From NCBI RefSeq assembly GCF_014646335.1, contig NZ_BMNG01000019.1:62001-126000 (forward strand): a stretch of 64,000 bases of DNA. Direction: 5' to 3'. Numbering within the stretch: the stretch's first letter is position 1; every line of letters begins with the position of its first letter. The notes under the pieces are model-generated. The model ran no database searches and was not told the DNA's origin. It saw only the letters and a program-made list of their open reading frames with translations. This DNA is from Streptomyces lasiicapitis (lineage in GTDB: Bacteria > Actinomycetota > Actinomycetes > Streptomycetales > Streptomycetaceae). Positions 57,687-64,000 of the stretch are shown here, one piece after another. The position numbers and the translations under genes were made by a program.

Positions 57687-58994
57687 CTACAGCCCCGCCA
57701 GGGAGTTCCACCGCTTGGCGAACTCCGTGCGCTCCCCGGACCTGATGTCCCGCGCGATCGCGAGCCGCTTGCGCATCGCGTCGTCGGGGAAGATCAGCGG
57801 GTCCTCGGCGAGTGCGGCGAGGTCCTTGTCCTTGGAGGAGGCGAGGATGTCACGGGCGGCGGGTACGGGGCAGACGTAGTTGACCCAGGCGGCCAGTTCG
57901 GCGGCGATCTCGGGCTCGTAGTAGTGGTCGATGAGGCGCTCGGCGTTGGCCTTGTGGCGGGCGAGGTTGGGGATCATCAGGGACTCGGCCCACAGCTCGG
58001 CGCCCTCCTCCGGGACGACGAACTCGATGTCGGGGTCGTCGGCCTGGAGCTGGATGACGTCGCCGCTGTAGGCCTGGCAGGCGAGGACGTCGCCGCTGGC
58101 GAGGTCCTTGATGTAGTCGTTGCCGGTGAAGCGGCGGATGTGGTGGCTGTCGACGAGCTTCTCGACCCGGTCGCACATGCGGTGGAAGTCGTCCGCCGTC
58201 CACTGGGTGATGTCGACGCCGTCGCCCTGCATCAGCAGCCCGAAGGCCTCGTCGAGGCCGGAGAGCAGCGTGACGCGCCCCTTGAGGTCCCCCGCCCACA
58301 GATCCGACACGTGCCGGATCTCCCGGCCGAGCCGCTTCTTGTTGTACGCGATGCCGGTGATCCCCGACTGCCACGGCACCGTGAATTTACGACCCCGGTC
58401 GAAGTGCGGCGAGCGCAGCAGCGGGTCGAGGTGCTCGGTGACGTGGGGCTGGCGGGCGCGGTCCATCTCCTGGACCCAGCCGAGGCGTACGAAGCGGGCG
58501 CACATCCAGTCGCTGATGACGATGAGGTCGCGGCCGGTCTCCTGGTGGTTCATCAGGGACGGGCTGATCTTGCCGAAGAACTCGTCGTTGTCGTTGATCT
58601 CCTCCGTGTAGCGCACGTCGATGCCGGTGCGCTTCTCGAAGGCGTCGAGCGTGGGCCGGCTCGTCTTGTCCTCGTCGTCGGTGTCGATGTAGAGCGGCCA
58701 GTTGGCGAAGGTCAGCTTCCGGTCGGTGCGCGAGCGGTCGGCCGCGGCGCGTTCGTCGGGTGCGATGTACGCGGCGGGCACCCCGCAGCCGGTGACGAGC
58801 GCGGCCACCCCGGCGGCCGTGGCCCCGCCGCCGAGGGCACGCAGGAGGGTCCGGCGGGACACGGAGGCGAAGGCGGGGGCTCCGCGGTTCGCTCGCACTG
58901 CTCTCGGGTTGGCTCGCACCTCGGCAGCATGCACGGGCGCGTGGGGGCCGGGCAATGGACGGTGCGTCGGGGCGGGGGTGGCGTGGGGCGACAT
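57687..58994 (-). CDS. PotD-like polyamine-binding lipoprotein (second copy)
   Basis: The 435-residue protein is a diverged paralogue of the PotD at 42175-43419, sharing the blocks LTFANWPLYIDTD, GIDVRYTEEINDNDEFFGKI, GRDLIVISDWMCARFV and GNDYIKDLASGDVLACQAYS. The signal is Tat-like (SRRTLLRALGGGATAAGVAA) with lipobox LVTGC. The start is uncertain: ATG 58994 leaves about 50 hydrophilic residues before the signal, and later GTG codons near 58920 or 58890 are possible. No permease or ATPase lies nearby, so it may use the PotABC at 39-42 kb or be a remnant. Confidence 0.85.
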   Translation of the reverse strand: MSPHATPAPTHRPLPGPHAPVHAAEVRANPRAVRANRGAPAFASVSRRTLLRALGGGATAAGVAALVTGCGVPAAYIAPDERAAADRSRTDRKLTFANWPLYIDTDDEDKTSRPTLDAFEKRTGIDVRYTEEINDNDEFFGKISPSLMNHQETGRDLIVISDWMCARFVRLGWVQEMDRARQPHVTEHLDPLLRSPHFDRGRKFTVPWQSGITGIAYNKKRLGREIRHVSDLWAGDLKGRVTLLSGLDEAFGLLMQGDGVDITQWTADDFHRMCDRVEKLVDSHHIRRFTGNDYIKDLASGDVLACQAYSGDVIQLQADDPDIEFVVPEEGAELWAESLMIPNLARHKANAERLIDHYYEPEIAAELAAWVNYVCPVPAARDILASSKDKDLAALAEDPLIFPDDAMRKRLAIARDIRSGERTEFAKRWNSLAGL

Positions 58995-59028
58995 GCTGTC
59001 GGGCCGCACCGGGGTACGGCCCGCGTCC

Positions 59029-61827
59029 TCAGCCGTCCGGCGCCGGCCACCCCGCCAGGTCCGACGCCGTCACGCGCGTCAGCGGCGCCTCGTCGAGCAC
59101 CCCGGGGAAGAGCCGGTACGCCGTGCCGGACGCGGCGTGCTCCGCCCCCGCGAGGTCGCCGTGCACGAGGGCGACCAGCGCGTGACGGTCCGCCAACTCC
59201 GGCTCCGCGCACAGCACATCGGGCTCCCACGCGTCGCGGATGCGCACGGCGAAGTCGGCGCGCGGCTCGTCGGGCTCGCGGCGGTACCCCCACAGGACGT
59301 GCCCGCGCCCGCGCACCAGGACGTCGCCGTCGGTACGGGCGGCCGCCGTCCAGCAGGCGAGGTCCCACATCGTGGCGCGGCCGCCGGCCTCGAAGGAGTC
59401 GAGCAGGTCGTGCCCGGCGCGGCCGATCACCACGCTGTAGCGCCACACGTTGTGGTTGCCCTCGCCCGTGGCGAGTGTGAGGTCGGCCCACCAGGCGCGG
59501 CGCGAGCGCAGGTCCACGATCATCGGTACGCGCAGCGCGGCGTCGCCCGCGAGGTCGAAGCGCTGCCGGACGGTACGCGGGTCGAAGACGGCAGGACCGG
59601 CCGCCCGCCCCTTCCGCTCCCCCGACACGGCCATGAACCCCGCGAAGGCGTCCGGGAGTTGATCGAAGGGCACGTCGTTGTACGACAGGACGACGGGCAC
59701 GACGAACCGCACCCCCGCCTTGGCGAGCCGCGCCAGATCCAGGTCGAGGTACTCGGTGGCACCGTGCGGGGCGGGCGCCGCGGTCAGGTCCCCCGAGTGC
59801 AGGGCGGCCCCGCCCGCGTACTCGAGCTGGGTGTAGTCGCACAGCCCGACGAACCGCCACGCGTCGTCGTACAGCGCGACGGACAGATCAAGATCCACCC
59901 GCACACCCTTGGGCTGCTGCCAGTGCAGAAACAGCCGGACGTTCTCACTGTCCCCCGGCATGGGCAACGAACTGCCGCGCGGCACGGAAACGAGCGAAGC
60001 GGCGGAGGCCCGCTCGGCGAACGGCACGGGCAGATCGCCGAGGGAGGCGTCGAGCACGGCGATGTCGTACGGCACGCCACCCTCACCGGTGCGGCTGGGT
60101 AGTTTCAGCCCGTCCGGCGTTTGAGGACGAGCCGCGAAGCGGCGATCAGCGGGGTCCAGGGGCGGCAGCCCCTGGTTACGGGAAAGGGGCGGGACTGGGG
60201 CGCACCCGCGAGGGCCCACCCCCACCTCCAGCCGCCGCACAGCCTCCGCCTCGATGAGCTCCGCGACCCGCGCCGCCACTCGCGAGGGCAACGGCGGCCG
60301 ATGGTCATCAACGGCGTACGCCTTAGTCACACGCCCCCGCGGAAAGAAGACGCGCCGACCCCCAGGAACCGCCCGCACCTTCATCCGACCGTACGCCCCG
60401 AGCAACGCCCCCACCCCCACCCGAGGCAGAGCATGCCCCAACGCCTCAGCCACCGGCTCCGACAACGTCACCTCACCGGAGCGAGCCAGCAACACATCAA
60501 GACGGCGCAGCAGTTCACCGGGCCGGGCACGCAGCAACGCGGCGGCGCCCGTGGTGTCCCACCGGGCGAGCGCCGCCTCGACACGCCCCTGCCACCCGGC
60601 GTACCGCAGCCGATCCCCGTCGAGCCGGATGTCGTCGTGCCGAGCGGCCTCCGTGAGGAGTACGTCCGTGAGCGCCGACTCGTCCAGCCGCGTCCCACGC
60701 AACACAGCGAAGGCGAGCGCCACACGCGCGTGCCGCGCGGCCCGAGCACCCCCCTCAAAGGGATGCAGAATCTCCCCGACACGCTTCCAGGCAGCCGGAT
60801 ACCGGGCGAAGTCCTCACACAGATGCCGCAGATCGAACGACCCGAGCAGGCCGAGCAGTTCACGCCGCACAGGCCGGGACACCGGCCGCAGCCGCGGCAG
60901 TTCGAGCAGATCGGGGTCGCCACCCGACCGCACGACGAGCAGCCGCAGCACATCGGTGGCGGTGCCCGCGTACCGGGCGACGAACGACCGCGCCTCCGGA
61001 TCGTCCAGGAAGGACGCGAGGACGAGGGCCTTGCTCTCCCGCAGAGGTATCTGGTCCGGCACCCACCCCAAACCGCCCCCAGGTCCGCCGACCGCCCGGC
61101 CCCCCGCATGGACCCGCGCGAGCAACAGCACCAAGTCATCGTGATCCTGCGGATTCAACGGAGTCCGGCGACCAAGCAGCGCGCCAAGTTCAGCCGCAGC
61201 GTCGTCGGGCGCACCGAGACGCAGGGCACGCAGGACGGCACCACCGTCACCGACAGAGTCAGCGGAGGCGTCAGCGGCGGTGTCGATCCAAGGATCAGTC
61301 GGCCCACTCGTCTCATAGCGCGTCTCGCAGACAGGGCACGCGTACCAGACGCAACAGTCCTCACAGCAGCCCCAGTCCGTCATCACACCGTGGCAGTCGT
61401 CGCACACCAGGTGCGCGCAGGGCGCGAGCGCGCGCACCCGCGCCTTGGTGCCCGCGCAGTTCATGCAGGGCTGGTGCGGCTGGGCGACGAGGTGGGCGAC
61501 GACGAGGGAGGTGTAGCGGTCGTACGCGTGCTGGTACGGGATCTCTTCGGGGAACCGTGCGAACAGCGGGGCGTGGCGGCGGTCGGAGCCCATCAGGGCG
61601 TCGACGTCCGCGAGCAGCCGCATGCCGGTCACGGCGAGTTCGGCGGCGGGCAGCGCCGCGAGCGCGCGCCGCAGCGGGACGGTCAACAGATGCCCGCGGT
61701 CGGCGAGTTCGGCTTCGAGGACGACCACGGCGGCGTCGGTCACGGCGGACCGTCCGGCGCCGGAGGGAACGTACACACTCTGCCGGCGGCGCAGCAGCAG
61801 CCCCGCGAGATCGTCGGCCGTCGTCAT
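59029..61827 (-). CDS. Large RING-finger and TerD-domain protein (SCO0854/MXAN_6230-like)
   Basis: The 932-residue protein has an N-terminal helical region, then a Cys/His cluster of RING type at about 119-168 (CMNCAG, CAHLVCDDCHG, CCEDCC, CPVCE), a long helical-repeat region (about 185-530), a TerD-like domain (about 584-750: YDIAVLDASLGDLPVPFAER; VDLDLSVALYDDAWRFVGL) and a C-terminal domain with WKR-type aromatic residues. It matches my memory of the SCO0854/MXAN_6230 RING family linked to Ter-type stress systems. About 37 residues before the TerD domain (538-575) are encoded by a full copy of the dispersed intergenic repeat. It sits between the aldehyde dehydrogenase and the second PotD gene, 34 nt from the latter. 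Confidence 0.82.
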   Translation of the reverse strand: MTTADDLAGLLLRRRQSVYVPSGAGRSAVTDAAVVVLEAELADRGHLLTVPLRRALAALPAAELAVTGMRLLADVDALMGSDRRHAPLFARFPEEIPYQHAYDRYTSLVVAHLVAQPHQPCMNCAGTKARVRALAPCAHLVCDDCHGVMTDWGCCEDCCVWYACPVCETRYETSGPTDPWIDTAADASADSVGDGGAVLRALRLGAPDDAAAELGALLGRRTPLNPQDHDDLVLLLARVHAGGRAVGGPGGGLGWVPDQIPLRESKALVLASFLDDPEARSFVARYAGTATDVLRLLVVRSGGDPDLLELPRLRPVSRPVRRELLGLLGSFDLRHLCEDFARYPAAWKRVGEILHPFEGGARAARHARVALAFAVLRGTRLDESALTDVLLTEAARHDDIRLDGDRLRYAGWQGRVEAALARWDTTGAAALLRARPGELLRRLDVLLARSGEVTLSEPVAEALGHALPRVGVGALLGAYGRMKVRAVPGGRRVFFPRGRVTKAYAVDDHRPPLPSRVAARVAELIEAEAVRRLEVGVGPRGCAPVPPLSRNQGLPPLDPADRRFAARPQTPDGLKLPSRTGEGGVPYDIAVLDASLGDLPVPFAERASAASLVSVPRGSSLPMPGDSENVRLFLHWQQPKGVRVDLDLSVALYDDAWRFVGLCDYTQLEYAGGAALHSGDLTAAPAPHGATEYLDLDLARLAKAGVRFVVPVVLSYNDVPFDQLPDAFAGFMAVSGERKGRAAGPAVFDPRTVRQRFDLAGDAALRVPMIVDLRSRRAWWADLTLATGEGNHNVWRYSVVIGRAGHDLLDSFEAGGRATMWDLACWTAAARTDGDVLVRGRGHVLWGYRREPDEPRADFAVRIRDAWEPDVLCAEPELADRHALVALVHGDLAGAEHAASGTAYRLFPGVLDEAPLTRVTASDLAGWPAPDG
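60104..60213 (-). repeat. Dispersed intergenic repeat inside the RING/TerD coding sequence
   Basis: On the minus strand it carries the same elements in the same order as copy 1: CGCCCCAGTCCCGCCCCTTT, hairpin CCAGGGGC-TGCC-GCCCCTGG and the core CCTCAAACGCCGGACGGGCT. All are in an open frame of the surrounding gene, translated as a Pro/Arg-rich segment without a stop. Confidence 0.92.
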
Positions 61828-61920
61828 CAGGTCACACCCCCGTCGGACAAGAAGAAGCGGGGGCGGAGAGTGTGTGCGCTACGGATCTTTTTGCAGAAGA
61901 AGGGAGAAGGAAGCACACAA

Positions 61921-61965
61921 CGGGAGCCGCCCCCGCGTACGCAACGGTACGCGGGGCGGCTCCCG
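61921..61965 (-). terminator. Strong terminator after the second aminobutyraldehyde-type dehydrogenase gene
   Basis: CGGGAGCCGCCCCCGCGTAC (61921-61940) pairs with GTACGCGGGGCGGCTCCCG (61947-61965), with a single bulged C and a 6-nt loop. It starts 13 nt past the dehydrogenase stop and should separate it from the RING/TerD gene. Confidence 0.8.
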
Positions 61966-61977
61966 AAGGCACCCGAA

Positions 61978-63417
61978 TTAGCCCTCGATGGACGTCATCA
62001 CGTGCTTGATGCGCGTGTAGTCGTCGAACCCGTACGCCGAGAGGTCCTTGCCGTAGCCGGACTTCTTGAAGCCGCCGTGCGGCATCTCCGCGACCAGCGG
62101 GATGTGGGTGTTGATCCAGACGCAGCCGAAGTCGAGACTCTTGGACATGCGCATGGCACGCGCGTGGTCCTTGGTCCACACGGACGACGCGAGGGCGTAC
62201 TCGACCCCGTTCGCCCACTCCAGCGCCTGCGCCTCGTCGGCGAAGGACTGGACGGTGATGACCGGTCCGAACACCTCGTTCTGGATGATCTCGTCGTCCT
62301 GCTTCAACCCCGACACCACGGTCGGGGCGTAGAAGTACCCCTTCTCGCCGACCTGCCGGCCGCCCGCCTCGACCTTGGCGTGCGCGGGCAGCCGGTCGAT
62401 GAAGCCGGTGACCTGCTTCAGCTGGTTGGCGTTGTTGAGGGGGCCGTAGAGCACGTCCTCGTCGTCCGGCCGGCCGGTCTTCGTGTCGGCGGCGGCCTTG
62501 GCGAGGGCGGTCACGAACTCGTCGTGGATGGACTCGTGCACGAGCACGCGCGTGGCGGCCGTACAGTCCTGGCCCGCGTTGAAGAAGCCCGCGACCGAGA
62601 TGTCCTCGACGGCCTTGGCGATGTCGGTGTCCTCGAAGACCACGACCGGCGCCTTGCCGCCGAGCTCCAGGTGGACCCGCTTGAGGTCCTTGGACGCGGA
62701 CTCGGCGACCTGCATGCCGGCGCGCACGGAGCCGGTGATGGAGGCCATCGCGGGCGTCTTGTGCTCGACCATGGCGCGGCCCGTGTCACGGTCGCCGCAG
62801 ATGACGTTGAAGACGCCCGCGGGCACGATGGAACCGATGATCTCGGCCATCAGGACCGTCGAGGCGGGGGTCGTGTCGGACGGCTTCAGGACGACCGTGT
62901 TGCCCGCGGCGAGCGCCGGGGCGAACTTCCATACGCCCATCATCATCGGGTAGTTCCACGGCGCGACCTGCGCGCAGACGCCGATGGGCTCGCGCCGGAT
63001 GATGGAGGTCAGACCCTCCATGTACTCACCGGCGGCGCGTCCTTCGAGCATCCGGGCCGCGCCCGCGAAGAAGCGGATCTGGTCGACCATGGGCGGGATC
63101 TCCTCGGACCGCGTGAGTCCGATCGGCTTGCCCGTGTTCTCGACCTCGGCCGCGATGAGCTCCTCGGCGCGCTCCTCGAAGGCGTCGGCGATCTTGAGGA
63201 GGTACTTCTGCCGCTCGGCGGGCACCAGGTCGCGCCAGGCCGGGAAGGCGTCGGCCGCGGCCTTCATGGCGGCGTCGACGTCGGCCTGGCCCGAGAGCGG
63301 TGCCACGGCATACGCCTCGCCGGTCGCCGGATTGATCACCTCGGTGGTCCGTCCGTCGGCCGCGTCCCGGAATTCTCCGTCGATGTAGTTGCGCAGACGC
63401 CGCAGCTCAGTGGTCAC
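61978..63417 (-). CDS. Gamma-aminobutyraldehyde-type dehydrogenase (second copy)
   Basis: The 479-residue ALDH starts at GTG 63417, where GGAGGG lies 6 nt upstream. Catalytic elements are complete: VAPWNYPMMMGVWKFAPALA, Glu in LELGGKAPVVVFED, Cys in NAGQDCTAATRVLV and NEVFGPVITVQSF. It is about half identical by eye to the enzyme at 43492-44997 and shares the family with PuuC/PatD-type dehydrogenases. It is divergent from an Lrp/AsnC gene, a common arrangement for amine catabolism genes, and ends at a strong hairpin. Substrate is inferred from family and context. Confidence 0.9.
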   Translation of the reverse strand: MTTELRRLRNYIDGEFRDAADGRTTEVINPATGEAYAVAPLSGQADVDAAMKAAADAFPAWRDLVPAERQKYLLKIADAFEERAEELIAAEVENTGKPIGLTRSEEIPPMVDQIRFFAGAARMLEGRAAGEYMEGLTSIIRREPIGVCAQVAPWNYPMMMGVWKFAPALAAGNTVVLKPSDTTPASTVLMAEIIGSIVPAGVFNVICGDRDTGRAMVEHKTPAMASITGSVRAGMQVAESASKDLKRVHLELGGKAPVVVFEDTDIAKAVEDISVAGFFNAGQDCTAATRVLVHESIHDEFVTALAKAAADTKTGRPDDEDVLYGPLNNANQLKQVTGFIDRLPAHAKVEAGGRQVGEKGYFYAPTVVSGLKQDDEIIQNEVFGPVITVQSFADEAQALEWANGVEYALASSVWTKDHARAMRMSKSLDFGCVWINTHIPLVAEMPHGGFKKSGYGKDLSAYGFDDYTRIKHVMTSIEG

Positions 63418-63573
63418 TGCCAAGCCCTCCTGTCCAGTGGATGAGACACCCACCCTAGTCGTTGCACCGACGCTTTCAACATACCCAGCGGCCCAGAACT
63501 ACGAAATCCGCGCAGCAAGACATCGAACGCAACGAAATTCATCGCTGCGGCCTTGCGGAACAGACGAGACGTC
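63418..63573. promoter_or_regulatory. Divergent promoter region of the dehydrogenase and Lrp genes
   Basis: This 156-bp stretch is visibly lower in GC than its surroundings. TAGGGT on the minus strand (63452-63457) is a reasonable -10 for the dehydrogenase gene, without a clear -35. An Lrp-type protein probably binds here, though no defined site is visible. Confidence 0.4.
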
Positions 63574-64000
63574 GTGCACAGTGAAGTCGTGGCAAGTCGT
63601 AGCGCAGACCCCAGCAGCTCCCGAGGCGGGGCGAATCCCTCGGTGGACGCCGTCTCCCTGGCGATCATCGAACAGCTCCAGGAGGACGGCCGCCGTCCGT
63701 ATGCCGCCATCGGCAAGGCCGTCGGCCTCTCCGAAGCAGCCGTGCGGCAGCGGGTGCAGAAGCTGCTCGACCAGGGTGTGATGCAGATTGTCGCCGTCAC
63801 GGACCCGCTCACCGTGGGCTTCCGCCGACAGGCGATGGTCGGGATCGACGTCGAGGGTGACGTGGACCCGGTCGCGGACGCCGTGGCCGCCATGCCGGAG
63901 GCGGAGTACGTGGTGATGACCGCGGGCTCGCACGACCTCCTGGTGGAGATCGTCTGCGAGGACGACGACCACCTGCTCGAAGTCATCAACAAACGGATCC
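63574..64000 (+). CDS. Lrp/AsnC-family transcriptional regulator (partial, runs off the window)
   Basis: The first 142 residues are present. After a short polar start (VHSEVVASRSADPSSS) comes the AsnC helix-turn-helix: DAVSLAIIEQLQEDGRRPYA, AIGKAVGLSEAAVRQRVQKL, then DQGVMQIVAVTDPLTVGF. The ligand-binding RAM/ACT-like domain begins at about 75 (AMVGIDVEGDVDPVADAVAA; YVVMTAGSHDLLVEIVCED). The stop codon is outside the window. GTG 63574 is chosen over the in-frame GTG 63589 without a strong ribosome binding site for either. It is divergent from the dehydrogenase gene and probably controls it. Confidence 0.9.
   Translation, partial: MHSEVVASRSADPSSSRGGANPSVDAVSLAIIEQLQEDGRRPYAAIGKAVGLSEAAVRQRVQKLLDQGVMQIVAVTDPLTVGFRRQAMVGIDVEGDVDPVADAVAAMPEAEYVVMTAGSHDLLVEIVCEDDDHLLEVINKRI

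Noticed and set aside
59029..61827. Frameshifted pseudogene interrupted by a repeat
   Set aside because: The repeat is in frame without stop codons and both flanking domains look intact, so a full-length product is possible.
60121..63444. 1107-codon plus-strand open frame across the RING/TerD and dehydrogenase genes
   Set aside because: Antisense to two recognisable genes, with low-complexity His/Arg/Gly composition and a repeat-derived start.

Overview
The window is very GC-rich, has Streptomyces-style codon use and start codons, and carries actinobacterial core genes in an order I recall from the Streptomyces chromosome (nusA-rimP, proS, ispG-S2P protease-dxr, acyl-CoA dehydrogenase, succinate-semialdehyde-type dehydrogenase, PucR, gabT, chitinase, a polyamine ABC operon). 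It is best read as chromosomal core DNA of a Streptomyces species with several accessory inserts. No tRNA, rRNA, prophage, transposase or CRISPR array was seen.

Region by region: 0-7.9 kb holds translation and transcription genes (nusA, rimP, a lipoprotein plus ferritin-like pair, a degenerate kinase-fold protein, proS, two GNAT acetyltransferases). 8.0-16.7 kb is an apparent seven-gene carbohydrate operon (LacI regulator, binding protein, ABC ATPase, two permeases, GH28 and fucosidase-like enzymes) with a LacI-type operator. 16.8-20.8 kb holds two MEP-pathway genes (ispG, dxr) around an M50 site-2 protease. 21-31.9 kb has an acyl-CoA dehydrogenase, an aldehyde dehydrogenase, a PucR regulator, a membrane-anchored VirD4/TraG-like ATPase, gabT and a PAP2 phosphatase. 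31.9-37.1 kb has a two-gene McrBC-type (type IV) restriction module facing a GH18 chitinase whose promoter carries a DasR-like element. 37.1-45 kb has a small hypothetical gene and a six-gene polyamine uptake and oxidation operon. 45.2-51.6 kb has NADAR, adenosine deaminase, GDPD, a TTA-containing methyltransferase gene, a serine hydrolase, and a divergent SDR/TetR pair with a perfect 24-bp operator. 51.7-57.7 kb is a GlpP-led catabolic operon with an intrinsic terminator and competing antiterminator in its leader. 57.7-64 kb has a second PotD-like protein, a large RING/TerD-domain protein, a second aminobutyraldehyde-type dehydrogenase and the start of an Lrp/AsnC regulator.

Functional links: PotABCD, the second PotD, the PuuB-like oxidase, two aminobutyraldehyde-type dehydrogenases, GabT and the succinate-semialdehyde-type dehydrogenase can be read as a dispersed route from polyamines through GABA to succinate, with PucR and Lrp-type regulators nearby. 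The GlpP operon (MFS transporter, SDR, alkyl-DHAP-synthase-like flavoenzyme, FGGY kinase) looks like uptake and catabolism of an unidentified polyol.

The most unusual signals are the GlpP leader switch, a dispersed intergenic repeat family with one copy inside the RING/TerD reading frame, a collagen-like Gly-X-Y repeat array running out of the ferritin-like gene, a kinase-fold protein that has lost its catalytic residues, and three contiguous 21-bp repeats at the mcrC/chitinase junction.
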